DNA of 64,000 bases, from positions 62,001 to 126,000 of the forward strand of contig NZ_CP013382.1 in assembly GCF_001513745.1 (NCBI RefSeq). The letters are read 5' to 3'. This DNA comes from Burkholderia humptydooensis. GTDB taxonomy: Bacteria > Pseudomonadota > Gammaproteobacteria > Burkholderiales > Burkholderiaceae. This document shows positions 24,962 through 34,205 of this stretch, in pieces. Within the stretch, counting starts at the first letter, position 1. Each line of letters begins with the position of its first letter. The position numbers were made by a program, and so were the translations under genes. The notes under the pieces are model-generated. The model ran no database searches. It saw only the letters and a list, made by a program, of their open reading frames with translations, and was not told where the DNA came from.

Positions 24962-26896
24962 ATGGTCGAAACAAGACGAATGCATGCTGCGCTCGTCGCG
25001 GCAGCGATCGCCGCGATTGCACCGGCCTGCCACGCGCAAAACACCACCGACTGGCTGGCGAACACCTACGGCACCCTCGCGGCCCACGTGGGCAACACCG
25101 CGCGTTCGATGTGGGTCGCGCCCGAAGGCGTCATCTACACGTCCTCGATGTGGGACGAATACGAGGGCGGCGTCGCGATCTATCAGAACGGCAAGAGCCT
25201 CGGCTCGATCGGCTCGCACGCCGAGTTTCAGGGCGGCGCGATCACGGGCAACGCGACGTCGATCTTCGTCGCGCTTCAGTACGACAAGTCGCATGGAAGC
25301 GGCGCGGTCGGGCGCTACAACCGCGCCACCCGGGCTCGCGATCTTTTCATTCAGGTCAGCGCGTCGAACAACCAGCCTCGGGTCGACGTCGTCACCGGGC
25401 TCGCCACCGCGGGCTCGCTCCTCTATGCGAGCGACTTCTACGGCAATCGCGTCCGGATCTTCACGACGGGCGGCGTCTGGCAGCGGGACATCGGCGTCTC
25501 GGGCCCGGGCGCGCTCGCCGTGGATCGCGCAGGCAACGTCTGGGTCGCACGCAAGAGTGCGGGCGCGATCGTCGAGTTCAGTCCGGCCGGCGCGTTGCTG
25601 AACACCATCCGGATGCCCGTCGGATCGCAGCCGTCCGCGCTCGATTTCGATGCGTCGTCGGGGCAACTGATGGTCGGGGACGAGGGCCCGGACATGAACA
25701 TCAAGCGCTACGACGTCTCGGGCACGCCGGCGCTCGCCGGCACGTTCGGCATTCGGGGCGGCTATCTCGACGCCACGACGGGCATCAAGGGCCAGGTGGG
25801 CGCGAAGCGCTTCACCCGCGTCGCCGGCATCGGCAAGGACACCGCCGGCAATCTCTATGTGCTCAACAACCCGTGGGGCGGCAGTTGGGACCTCGGCCGC
25901 AACGGCGGCACCGACATTCATGCGTACGACAGCGCCGGCAACCTGCAGTGGACGCTTCAGTCCCTCAACTTCGAGGGCGTCGCCGCGCCGGACCCGGCCA
26001 CGGACGGCGCGCTGTTCTATGGCGGCACCAACATCCATGCCGGCAGCGCCGGCGGCGCCTTCGTCGCGAACACCGTCGATCCGTTCTCCTACCCGTCGGA
26101 CCCGCGCATCGACATGAACGATACGCAGCGCGACGAGCATTTCGGGCAACTCGTCGCCGTTGGCGCGAACCGGATTCTCGTGGCGTCTGGCCAGAATCCG
26201 CCGATCTTCTACTTTTTCCATTTCGACAACGCGAATGGCTACGTCGCCATTCCGGACGCATCGATTCCCGGCCCCGCGTTCAATACGACCCAGCGGGTCA
26301 CGGGCGGATTCTGCATCGACAGCAAGGGCGGCGTGTGGGCAGGGCTGGACAAGACCGGCTCGATCTACCATTACCCGCTGACCGGTTTCGACGCGAGTGG
26401 CAAGCCGGCATGGGGAGCCGGCATTCCGGTCCGCATTCCCGCGAGCGTCCAGCCGCTGACGCGCATCGTCTACCTCGCGGACAGCGACACCATGATTCTC
26501 GCGCAGGGCATCGCGGGGAGCGCGGACTGGACGTCGATCGGCACGCGGATCGAGGTGTATCACGGCTGGCGCGCGGGCAACACCACCACGCCCGATCCGG
26601 TGATCAATCTCGCCAGCGCGGGCGCCAAGTCGATCGATGCGGCCGGCGATCACCTGTTCGTCGGCTACTGGTTCAGCAGCGGCGGGCCGGCGAGGCCGGA
26701 CATCGACGCCTTCAACCTCGCCACGGGCAAGCTCGACGCCACGCTGGTCAACACCAGCACCGCCACCGTCGACGCCAGCAGCGCCGTCGATTCGATGTAC
26801 GGCGTCAGGGCATACCTCCGATCGACGGGCGAATACGTGGTCACGAAGAACAACGTCAAGGGCAACAGCATCACCGTTTATCGCTGGAAGCCCTGA
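24962..26896 (+). CDS. Secreted NHL/six-bladed beta-propeller-like protein
   Basis: 644 residues from ATG 24962, fixed by a strong AGGAGGG nine bases upstream. Signal peptide of about 25 residues ending ...APACHA. The body is made of repeated beta-propeller blades with phrases such as GPGALAVDRAGNVWVARKSAG, SQPSALDFDASSGQLMVGD, VAGIGKDTAGNLYVLNN and FCIDSKGGVWAGLDKTG, as in NHL-repeat or SMP-30-like folds. No catalytic motif is obvious. Periplasmic or secreted; ligand unknown. Monocistronic. Confidence 0.75.
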   Translation: MVETRRMHAALVAAAIAAIAPACHAQNTTDWLANTYGTLAAHVGNTARSMWVAPEGVIYTSSMWDEYEGGVAIYQNGKSLGSIGSHAEFQGGAITGNATSIFVALQYDKSHGSGAVGRYNRATRARDLFIQVSASNNQPRVDVVTGLATAGSLLYASDFYGNRVRIFTTGGVWQRDIGVSGPGALAVDRAGNVWVARKSAGAIVEFSPAGALLNTIRMPVGSQPSALDFDASSGQLMVGDEGPDMNIKRYDVSGTPALAGTFGIRGGYLDATTGIKGQVGAKRFTRVAGIGKDTAGNLYVLNNPWGGSWDLGRNGGTDIHAYDSAGNLQWTLQSLNFEGVAAPDPATDGALFYGGTNIHAGSAGGAFVANTVDPFSYPSDPRIDMNDTQRDEHFGQLVAVGANRILVASGQNPPIFYFFHFDNANGYVAIPDASIPGPAFNTTQRVTGGFCIDSKGGVWAGLDKTGSIYHYPLTGFDASGKPAWGAGIPVRIPASVQPLTRIVYLADSDTMILAQGIAGSADWTSIGTRIEVYHGWRAGNTTTPDPVINLASAGAKSIDAAGDHLFVGYWFSSGGPARPDIDAFNLATGKLDATLVNTSTATVDASSAVDSMYGVRAYLRSTGEYVVTKNNVKGNSITVYRWKP

Positions 26897-27139
26897 TCGT
26901 GCGTTGCGTCCGCGAAAGCGGCGGCCGAGCGCCGCGGCAACGCGCCCGCGCTTGATCTCGCGCAACATTGCCGCCGCGCCGAAATCTATGCTGGCCGTGT
27001 CGATGGCGGCGCATCGGCATCGAAACGTCGCACGGCGAGCCGGTGCGCGGCCGTCGGGGACGCGTGCGCCTCGCCGCGCCACCCACGCTCAATGCGCGAT
27101 CTGAGCGGTGCGAATCGCGTACTCGGATCAGAGGCTTGC

Positions 27140-28216
27140 ATGATCGATGCGGATCGTGGGCGGTCGCCCGTCGCCTCGCTGATGGAGAAAGTCGCCCGGC
27201 TGCGGGAGCCCGCTACCTGGCCGGACGGCGCGCATGCGGTGACGGCGATCGAAACGCACATGTCCTGGGTATTCCTCACCGATCGCCATGCGTGGAAACT
27301 CAAAAAGCCGGTGCGGGCGTCGCAGCTCGATTTTCGCTCGCTCGCCGCGCGCGCGCGTTTCTGCCACGAGGAAGTCCGATTGAATCGCCGGCTTGCGGCG
27401 GACGTCTATCTCGATGCGGTGCCGCTCACGATCGATTCGGACGGCCGCTTGAGGCCGAATGGCGCGGGCGAGATCGTCGACTGGCTCGTCGAGATGAAGC
27501 GCTTGCCTGCTGAACGGATGCTCGACCGGGCGCTGCTGCACGGGACCGCGACGCGGGCAGACGCGCGTCGCGTCGCGGAGCGATTGAGCGCGTTCTACCG
27601 CTCGCTTGCCCCCGCGCGAGGCGGCGCCGATCTGTACCGCGACGGCTTGCGCCGAACGATCGACTGCAACGAACGTGCGTTGCGCCGGCCGATGTTCGAG
27701 CAGCCTGTCGAGGTCGTTCGGGCGGTTTGCGTATTGCAGCGTGCGCTGCTGGACGCCGAGGCCGCCCGCTTCGACGCGCGCGTCCGGCAGGGGCGCATCG
27801 TGGAAGGGCATGGCGATCTGCGGCCCGAGCACGTCTGCATCGACGCGCAGATCGCGATCATCGATTGCCTGGAATTCTCCAGGCGGCTGCGCACGCAGGA
27901 CATGGCCGACGAGATCGGCTTTCTCGCACTCGAATGCGAGCGACTCGGCGCGCCCGACTTCGCGCGCGCGCTATTGGACGAATATCGCGCGGCGAGCGGC
28001 GACGCCGTCGACGACGCGCTCGTGCATTTCTATCAGAGCTGCCGCGCGATGACGCGCGCGCGACTGGCCGCCTGGCATCTGCGCGAGAAGGCGTTCCGGG
28101 CGACCCCGGTCTGGCGCGATCGCGCGCGCGCATACGTCGCGCTCGCGCAGCGGCACGCCGGTTGCTGTGAGCGCCTGTGGACGGCGGCGAGCATCAGCGC
28201 CGCAGCAGGTCCGTGA
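27140..28216 (+). CDS. Aminoglycoside-phosphotransferase-like kinase (COG2187 type)
   Basis: 358 residues from ATG 27140, with GAGG five bases upstream; an in-frame ATG at 27092 has none. The kinase catalytic loop is EGHGDLRPEHVCI with the metal-site counterpart IIDCLEFSRRLR, matching the APH-like fold; near the N-terminus AWKLKKPVRASQLDF carries the ATP Lys. COG2187 proteins often have a C-terminal P-loop domain; this one ends without it. Substrate unknown. Its 3' end overlaps the convergent PRPP synthetase gene by 23 bp. Confidence 0.75.
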   Translation: MIDADRGRSPVASLMEKVARLREPATWPDGAHAVTAIETHMSWVFLTDRHAWKLKKPVRASQLDFRSLAARARFCHEEVRLNRRLAADVYLDAVPLTIDSDGRLRPNGAGEIVDWLVEMKRLPAERMLDRALLHGTATRADARRVAERLSAFYRSLAPARGGADLYRDGLRRTIDCNERALRRPMFEQPVEVVRAVCVLQRALLDAEAARFDARVRQGRIVEGHGDLRPEHVCIDAQIAIIDCLEFSRRLRTQDMADEIGFLALECERLGAPDFARALLDEYRAASGDAVDDALVHFYQSCRAMTRARLAAWHLREKAFRATPVWRDRARAYVALAQRHAGCCERLWTAASISAAAGP

Positions 28217-29180
28217 GCGAGCCGCCGCGATGGATGCGCGCGATCGCCTCCGCGAACAGCGGGGCGCTGTCGAGCACGGTGAGCTTGTCTCTGAGCACGC
28301 CGGGCGGCACGCGCCACGGCGGCACCGAGTCGGTGACGGCAAGCGCGGTGAGCGCGTCGCCGCCGAGCAGTTCGGCGGCGCGGTCGAAGAACATCCCGTG
28401 CGTCGCGACCGCATAGACAGACTGCGCGCCCAATGCCCGGCAGTCGGCGGCGGTGTGGGCGAGCGTCGTGCCGGAGCCGATCAGATCGTCGACGATGACC
28501 GCGCAGCGGCCCGCGACGTCGCCGACGAGCGGCTTGGCGGTCACGACGCCGCTGCTGCGCAGCTTGCCCGCGAAGGCCGCGTCGACGGGGCGGCCGAGCC
28601 GCGTGGCGAGCCTCGCCCGAAAATCTTCCGCGCGGCGCACGCCGCCGGCATCCGGTGACACGACCACGATGGGCAGCTCGCCCGCCTGCCCGGCGAACCA
28701 GTCGACCAGCAGCCCGTTGGCTTCGAGGTGTTCGGTCGGGCAGCGAAACGCATTCTGGTACGCGGCGACGTTGTGCACGTCGATCGTGACGATGCGATCG
28801 ACGCCGACGGCTTCGAGCATGGCCGCCACGTAGCGCGTGGAGACCGGATCGCGCGGCTGCGATCGTCGGTCCTTGCGGGAGTAGCACAGGTACGGCACGA
28901 CCGCGCAGACGCGCGCGGCGGAGGCGTCCTTGAGCGCGCCGATGAACAGGAGCAGCCGGCACAGCTTGTCGTTGACGGAGCTTCCCGCTTCTCCGTACAG
29001 CGACTGCACGACATAGACGTCGTGTCCGCGCACGCTGACGAGCGGGCGCGTCTTGTGTTCGCCGTCCTCGAACGCGCGCTCTTCGTGCGCCGTGAGCGTG
29101 ACGCCGAGATGGGCCGCGAGCCGCTCGCCGAACGAGCGGCTCGTCGCGAAGGCAAAGAGGCTGAAGGGGCTGTATGGCAT
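28194..29180 (-). CDS. prs: Ribose-phosphate pyrophosphokinase-like PRPP synthetase
   Basis: 328 residues from ATG 29180. Visible: FEDGEHKTRPLVSVRGHDVY (N-domain), VCAVVPYLCYSRKDRRSQPRDP (catalytic loop and ATP site, with YSRKDR for the usual YARQDR), IVTIDVHNVAAYQNAF and the PRPP loop VIVDDLIGSGTTLAHTA. It makes PRPP from ribose 5-phosphate and ATP. It differs from the housekeeping Prs and is probably a paralogue dedicated to NAD or nucleotide salvage, because it follows an NAD synthetase gene on the same strand under an FNR/ANR-type box. Confidence 0.85.
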   Translation of the reverse strand: MPYSPFSLFAFATSRSFGERLAAHLGVTLTAHEERAFEDGEHKTRPLVSVRGHDVYVVQSLYGEAGSSVNDKLCRLLLFIGALKDASAARVCAVVPYLCYSRKDRRSQPRDPVSTRYVAAMLEAVGVDRIVTIDVHNVAAYQNAFRCPTEHLEANGLLVDWFAGQAGELPIVVVSPDAGGVRRAEDFRARLATRLGRPVDAAFAGKLRSSGVVTAKPLVGDVAGRCAVIVDDLIGSGTTLAHTAADCRALGAQSVYAVATHGMFFDRAAELLGGDALTALAVTDSVPPWRVPPGVLRDKLTVLDSAPLFAEAIARIHRGGSLTDLLRR

Positions 29181-29270
29181 GGTGGGAGATCCTCGATTCA
29201 GGAGCCGCCGCCGCGGCGGCGACGGGCAAGACACGCCGGCGCGGTCATGGCGGAGGCGGCGGCGTCCGCT

Positions 29271-31403
29271 TCAGCGCGACGCGGGGGCGGAGCGGTCGTC
29301 ATCGATGGTCTCCGGCACCGTCGCGAGGTCGGCGAGCCAGGCGCGCGCACTCGCGTCGCTCGGCGCGCGGTAGTCGCCGCGCGGCGACAGCGAACCGCCG
29401 GAGCCGACCTTCGGGCCGTTCGGCAGGCAACTGCGCTTGAACTGCATGTCCTCGAAGAAGCGCGTGACGAAGATTTCGAGCCAGTGCTTGATCTCGCCGA
29501 TCGAATAGGCATGCCGCTGGCCGTCCGGCACGTCGGGCCAGCGGCCGTGCGTTGCGTCATGCCATGCATGCCAGGCGAGATACGCGACTTTCGACGGCCG
29601 ATAGCCCAGCCGCAGCAGGTAATAGAGATTGAAGTCCTGCAACTCGAACGGACCGACGGCGGTTTCCGATTGCTGCGCCGGTTCGGCATGGGCGTCGCCC
29701 GGAATCAGTTCGGGGCTGATCGCCGTCGCGAGCACGTCGTGCAGCACCGGGCTTGCTGCGCCCGCGAACGGGCCCTGCTCGGCCGCCCAGCGCACGAGGT
29801 AGCGAACGAGCGTTTTCGGAATGCTCGCGTTGACGGCGTAATGGGACATCTGGTCGCCGACGCCATACGTGCACCAGCCGAGCGCGAGCTCGCTCAGATC
29901 GCCCGTGCCGACGACGAGCGCCCCATGCCGGTTCGCGAGGCGGAACAGGTAATCGGTGCGCATGCCGGCCTGCACGTTTTCGAAGGTCACGTCGTAGCAC
30001 GCCTCGCCGCGCGAGAACGGGTGGTCGAGATCGCGGAGCATTCGCGTGCAGGCGGGCCGGATGTCGATGCCGATGTGCCGGCAGCCGAGCGCGGCGATCA
30101 GGCGGGCGGCCTGCCCCGCCGTGCGCGCGCTCGTCGCGAAGCCCGGCAGCGTGCACGCAAGCACGTGATCCCGCGGCAGACGAAGCGCATCCGCCGCGCG
30201 CACGCACGTGAGCAGCGCAAGAGTCGAATCGAGCCCGCCCGATACGCCGATCACCAGACGCTCGACGCCGGCCGCCTTCATCCGCGTCACGAGCCCCTGC
30301 ACCTGAATCGCGCTGATTTCCTCGCAGCGTTCGTGGCGCAGGGCCGGATCGGACGGGACATAGGGAAATCGCTCGCATACCCTCGCGAGCGGCAACACGC
30401 CATCGGAATCGACGGCGACGTCGATCGGAATCGTCCGGAATGCCGCGCACGCGCTCTGGTGCCGCAGCGCGGCGTGCGCGAAGCTCGTCTGCCGCATCCG
30501 TTCGCTGGCGAGACGCTCGACGTCGACATCGGCGAACAGGAGCTGCGGCGTCGGCGCGAAGCGGCGCGCCTGCGCAAGCAGCACGCCGTTCTCGAACAGC
30601 ATGCCGTGGCCGTCCCATGCGAGATCGGTCGTCGATTCGCCCGCGCCCGCGCAACTGTATGCGTACGCGGCCAGGCAACGGGCCGACTGGTTGCCGACGA
30701 GGGCGCGCCGGTATTGCGCCTTCGCGATGGTGGCGTTCGAGGCGGACAGGTTGAACAGCACCGTTGCGCCGGCGAGGGCGGCATACGACGACGGCGGAAT
30801 CGGCACCCACAAATCCTCGCAGATCTCGACATGGAACGTCAGCAGCGGCTGCGCGCGGGCCTGGAACAGCAGGCGGCTTCCGCATGGAATCCCGGCTTGC
30901 ATCGGCAGATCGACGGTTTCCTGCGCGAGCGCGTCCCCCGACGCGAATTGCCGCGCCTCGTAGAACTCGCGGTAGTTCGCGAGATAGGTCTTCGGCACGA
31001 TTCCGCAGATTCGCCCCCGATGGACGACCGCCGCGCAGTTGTAGAGCGTGGCGCCGATTCGCAGCGGCACGCCGACGATGGCGACCGCCGCGAGATCGTT
31101 CGACGCGGCGACCACGTCGTCCAGCGCCGCAAGGCCGGCGTCGAGCAGCGCCTGCTGCTGGAAGAGGTCGTCGCAGGTATAGGCGGACAGGCCGAGTTCC
31201 GGACAGACGACGACCAGTGCGCGTTCGCGCGCCGCGTCGCGCATCGCGTCGATCGTGCGCGCCGCATTGAAGGCCGGGTCCGCGACGCGCACGGGCGGTA
31301 TGGCGATGGCGATCCGGACGAAGCCGTGCCGGTACGGATTGAGGAAGCGTTGCGCGGGTGCGTCGCCGGTCGCCGGGCGGCGAGGGCGGGCGGGGGTCGT
31401 CAT
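29271..31403 (-). CDS. nadE: Glutamine-dependent NAD+ synthetase
   Basis: 710 residues from ATG 31403, with CGGAG upstream. The N-terminal nitrilase-type glutaminase has the triad Glu in VVCPELGLSAYTCDD, Lys in IVPKTYLANYREF and Cys in FHVEICEDLWVP. The C-terminal synthetase domain has the ATP P-loop VIGVSGGLDSTLAL and the GTGDLSELALGWCTYG segment. It amidates deamido-NAD to NAD using glutamine. It is first in a two-gene operon with the PRPP synthetase. A palindrome TTGAC-N4-ATCAA at 31561-31574 with a well-spaced -10 suggests activation by an FNR/ANR-type regulator at low oxygen. Confidence 0.92.
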   Translation of the reverse strand: MTTPARPRRPATGDAPAQRFLNPYRHGFVRIAIAIPPVRVADPAFNAARTIDAMRDAARERALVVVCPELGLSAYTCDDLFQQQALLDAGLAALDDVVAASNDLAAVAIVGVPLRIGATLYNCAAVVHRGRICGIVPKTYLANYREFYEARQFASGDALAQETVDLPMQAGIPCGSRLLFQARAQPLLTFHVEICEDLWVPIPPSSYAALAGATVLFNLSASNATIAKAQYRRALVGNQSARCLAAYAYSCAGAGESTTDLAWDGHGMLFENGVLLAQARRFAPTPQLLFADVDVERLASERMRQTSFAHAALRHQSACAAFRTIPIDVAVDSDGVLPLARVCERFPYVPSDPALRHERCEEISAIQVQGLVTRMKAAGVERLVIGVSGGLDSTLALLTCVRAADALRLPRDHVLACTLPGFATSARTAGQAARLIAALGCRHIGIDIRPACTRMLRDLDHPFSRGEACYDVTFENVQAGMRTDYLFRLANRHGALVVGTGDLSELALGWCTYGVGDQMSHYAVNASIPKTLVRYLVRWAAEQGPFAGAASPVLHDVLATAISPELIPGDAHAEPAQQSETAVGPFELQDFNLYYLLRLGYRPSKVAYLAWHAWHDATHGRWPDVPDGQRHAYSIGEIKHWLEIFVTRFFEDMQFKRSCLPNGPKVGSGGSLSPRGDYRAPSDASARAWLADLATVPETIDDDRSAPASR

Positions 31404-31560
31404 TGCTTGCTCCGGATGGCGCGCCGCGGGCCGACACATGCGTCGGGGCGGAACGCTCGCCGAGTGGGCTGCGCGCGGCCAGGCGGGCGAGCCGCGGCGC
31501 GCCCGACGTGCCGCACAGCGCCTGACGTTTCGAATCTAGGAACAAAGCCGCGAGGATGAT

Positions 31561-31574
31561 TTGACGGACATCAA
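31561..31574 (-). promoter_or_regulatory. FNR/ANR-type box A, nadE-prs promoter
   Basis: TTGACGGACATCAA fits TTGAY-N4-RTCAA. On the minus strand TAGATT (31538-31533) begins 30 bases past the box centre, where a -10 belongs for a box centred near -41.5. Confidence 0.6.
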
Positions 31575-31667
31575 GTCCGCGCGGAAGCGCCGACGCGGGC
31601 CAAGGCAGCGGCATTCGGCTCGCAGCGCGTCGCGTCGATTGCGCCCGCGTTCGCCGCGCGCGATGCG

Positions 31668-31681
31668 TTGACGTACGTCAA
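31668..31681 (+). promoter_or_regulatory. FNR/ANR-type box B, CBS-protein promoter
   Basis: TTGACGTACGTCAA is a perfect 14-bp palindrome. TAACCT at 31703-31708 is at -10 spacing for a box centred at -41.5. The CBS gene starts at 31773. Confidence 0.6.
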
Positions 31682-31772
31682 TCCCCGCCGAGTGGCGGCT
31701 CCTAACCTGATCGCACGATACGTCGCGCGACGCGCTTCGCCGTGCGCGGCCATTGGCACAGGAGAGACAACC

Positions 31773-32222
31773 ATGCATATCGGAAGAATCAGCACCCAGC
31801 CCGTCGAATTCTGCACGGTCGATTGCAGCGCGCTCGAATTGGCAGAGCGCATGCGCCACGTCCATGTCGGTGATATCGTCGTGATCGAATACCGCGATGG
31901 CGACGCCGTGCCGATCGGCCTTGTCACCGACCGGGATCTCGTCATCGAAGTGATGGCGCGCGGCGAAGATCCGGGCCATGTGACTGCCGGCCAGATCATG
32001 TCGCGGGGTCTGATCGTCGTATCGGAGACCGACGAAATTGCCGTCGCACTCGAGGAGATGCGTCGTTCAGGCATTCGCAGGCTGCCGGTCGTCGACGACG
32101 CAGGCCGGCTGACCGGAATCGTCACGCTCGACGACATCGTCGAGTATCTTGCGGCGCTGTTCGGCGGAATTGCGGAAGTCAGCAAGCTGCAGCAGGTCGA
32201 GGAGCAACGCTTCCGCGCGTAG
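31773..32222 (+). CDS. Tandem CBS-domain protein
   Basis: 149 residues from ATG 31773, with AGGAGAG ten bases upstream. Two CBS modules fill the protein: ELAERMRHVHVGDIVVIE with PIGLVTDRDLVIEVMARG, and ALEEMRRSGIRRLPVVDD with LTGIVTLDDIVEYLAAL. Stand-alone CBS pairs bind adenine nucleotides and act as energy-state sensors. It is preceded by FNR/ANR box B and followed 125 bp later by alanine dehydrogenase on the same strand, so it is probably expressed under oxygen limitation. Confidence 0.88.
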   Translation: MHIGRISTQPVEFCTVDCSALELAERMRHVHVGDIVVIEYRDGDAVPIGLVTDRDLVIEVMARGEDPGHVTAGQIMSRGLIVVSETDEIAVALEEMRRSGIRRLPVVDDAGRLTGIVTLDDIVEYLAALFGGIAEVSKLQQVEEQRFRA

Positions 32223-32346
32223 CCGATCACGTGCGTCACGCTTCGGACGCCGGCAGGGGGAGGGAGCAAGCGCATCGCGGCCGCCCGGTTGGGTGGAGCG
32301 GCGAGCATGCGAGTAGACTCTGCACCAAAACCCGAGGAGACAAATC

Positions 32347-33462
32347 ATGCTGATTGGCGTGCCGAAGGAGATCAAGGTCTACGAATATCGCGTCGGCCTG
32401 ACGCCGGCGGGTGCGCGCGAACTTGCACTGCACGGCCATCAGGTGCTGGTGCAGCGCAGCGCGGGCGCGGCGATCGGCCTGCGGGACGAGGATTACGCGG
32501 CGGCCGGCGCGACGCTCGCCGACGACCCGGCCGACGTGTACGCGCGCGCCGACATGATCATCAAGGTCAAGGAGCCGCAGCCGGCCGAATGCGCGATGCT
32601 GCGGCGCGGGCAGATCCTGTTCACGTACCTGCATCTCGCGCCCGATCCCGAGCAGGCGGCGGCGCTCGTCAAGTCGCGCGCGGTCTGCATCGCCTACGAA
32701 ACCGTCACCGCTCCCGGCGGCGGCCTGCCGCTGCTCGCGCCGATGAGCGAGGTGGCCGGCCGCATGTCGATTCAGGTCGCCGCAGCGCATCTCGAAAGTC
32801 CCGGTGGCGGAATGGGCCTCCTGATGGCGGGCGTGCCCGGCGTGCCGGCCGCGCACGTCGTCGTGCTCGGCGCGGGCGTCGTCGGCACCTGCGCGCTGCA
32901 GATGGCGGTCGGCCTCGGCGCGCGCGTGACCGTGCTCGACACCAGCGTCGATCGCCTGCGCCAGCTCGACCTGATCTTCGGCAACCGGATCGCGACGCTC
33001 CATTCGAACGCGCATGCGATCGACGACGCGGTGCGCAACGCGGACGTGGTGATCGGCGCGGTGCTCGTACCGGGCGCGTCCGCGCCGCGGCTCGTCACGC
33101 GCGAGATGGTGTCGAAGATGCGCGCCGGCGCGGTCGTCGTCGACGTCGCGATCGATCAGGGCGGCTGCTTCGAGACGTCGCATCCTACGACGCACGCGCA
33201 GCCGACCTACGTCGTCGACGGCGTGGTTCACTACTGCGTCGCGAACATGCCAGGCGCGGTCGCGCGCACGTCGACGTTCGCGCTCGGCAATGCGACGATC
33301 CGCCATGCGATCGCGCTCGCGAACAAGGGCTGGAAGCGCGCGCTCGCCGACGATCCGTATCTGCGCTCGGGGCTGAACGTCTGCGACGGCCGAGTCACGC
33401 ACGAAGCGGTCGCGCGCGCGCTCGGTCTCGCCTACATGCACGCGGACGAGATGCTGGACTGA
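32347..33462 (+). CDS. ald: Alanine dehydrogenase
   Basis: 371 residues from ATG 32347, with GAGGAGA upstream. Hallmarks: MLIGVPKEIKVYEYRVGLTP, catalytic Lys in DMIIKVKEPQPAE, His in ILFTYLHLAPDPE, the Rossmann glycine loop VVVLGAGVVGTCALQMAVG and catalytic Asp in VVVDVAIDQGGCFE. It interconverts alanine with pyruvate, ammonia and NADH. In low oxygen it can re-oxidise NADH by reductive amination of pyruvate. It lies in a block of FNR/ANR-type genes, but I see no box directly before it, so it may be cotranscribed with the CBS gene. Confidence 0.95.
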   Translation: MLIGVPKEIKVYEYRVGLTPAGARELALHGHQVLVQRSAGAAIGLRDEDYAAAGATLADDPADVYARADMIIKVKEPQPAECAMLRRGQILFTYLHLAPDPEQAAALVKSRAVCIAYETVTAPGGGLPLLAPMSEVAGRMSIQVAAAHLESPGGGMGLLMAGVPGVPAAHVVVLGAGVVGTCALQMAVGLGARVTVLDTSVDRLRQLDLIFGNRIATLHSNAHAIDDAVRNADVVIGAVLVPGASAPRLVTREMVSKMRAGAVVVDVAIDQGGCFETSHPTTHAQPTYVVDGVVHYCVANMPGAVARTSTFALGNATIRHAIALANKGWKRALADDPYLRSGLNVCDGRVTHEAVARALGLAYMHADEMLD

Positions 33463-33559
33463 ATCGTTGCGCAGCAGCCTGAACGAACGCGGATCGGCCG
33501 GCGAGCCGCGCGGCAAACCTGCCCGATGCGCGCCGCGCATGCCCGGCCGTGACGGCGGA

Positions 33560-33573
33560 TTGACGCACATCAA
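33560..33573 (+). promoter_or_regulatory. FNR/ANR-type box C, small membrane protein promoter
   Basis: TTGACGCACATCAA, with a weak -10 TACGCT at 33595-33600 in correct spacing. It would drive the membrane-protein gene starting at 33654. Confidence 0.55.
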
Positions 33574-33653
33574 TCGCCGGCGTGTTCGAATGCATACGCT
33601 GAAATCGTGAGCGGCATCGGCGCGATGCGCGCATGCACGGATCGGAGGCTATT

Positions 33654-34001
33654 GTGCGGACCGGACATCACTTCTTTCCCGAACTCCGGCATGCAACGGT
33701 GCCGACTTACTTCGTCTCCTATCTGTTCCCGCTGCTTCTCGCGGGCTACGAAGCGTACCGCGTCGGATACTGGGTCAGCCGGCACGGCTGGCATTTCAAC
33801 GAACTGTCCCAGGCGGGCTACGAATTCACGCTGATGCTGATCGTGTTCGCGCTGCAAGTCGTGCTCGACGGGCTGTTCTTCATCACCGCGTGGGTCGGCC
33901 GGCATCCGGACGTCGAGCACCGGCTCTCGAACCTGACGTTCGGCATCATCTGCTCGGCGCTCGTGCTCGCATTCGACGTCGTGCTGCAGGTTGTGTTCTG
34001 A
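33654..34001 (+). CDS. Small three-helix membrane protein, hypothetical
   Basis: 115 residues from the GTG at 33654, chosen because GGAGG lies five bases upstream; the in-frame ATG at 33633 has no site and adds seven residues. Three hydrophobic segments: PTYFVSYLFPLLLAGYEAY, FTLMLIVFALQVVLDGLFFI and FGIICSALVLAFDVVLQVVF. A His-rich N-terminus (GHHFFPELRH) could bind metal. No family recognised. Its FNR/ANR box suggests an anaerobic role in the inner membrane. Confidence 0.7.
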   Translation: MRTGHHFFPELRHATVPTYFVSYLFPLLLAGYEAYRVGYWVSRHGWHFNELSQAGYEFTLMLIVFALQVVLDGLFFITAWVGRHPDVEHRLSNLTFGIICSALVLAFDVVLQVVF

Positions 34002-34205
34002 GCCGCCGCCGCCCGGCCGCAGGCGCTGCGCGCTGCGCGGCGTCGCGGGCCGCCCGCGGCGAAGCATTTCGCATCGACCGGGAGTCACGGTCTGCATCCC
34101 AAAATATCGTCGAGCGACCTCGAACGATGCCGGGGTCGCCGACGCGCGCCAATGTTCACGGCCGCGCCGCGGCGCGTGCGGTGGCCGCCGGGCAGCGGCG
34201 GAGCG

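Larger units (their letters stand above)
31404..31772. other. Divergent promoter region with two FNR/ANR-type boxes
   Basis: About 370 bp between nadE and the CBS gene. It holds the boxes at 31561-31574 (towards nadE) and 31668-31681 (towards the CBS gene). No gene seen. Confidence 0.6.
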
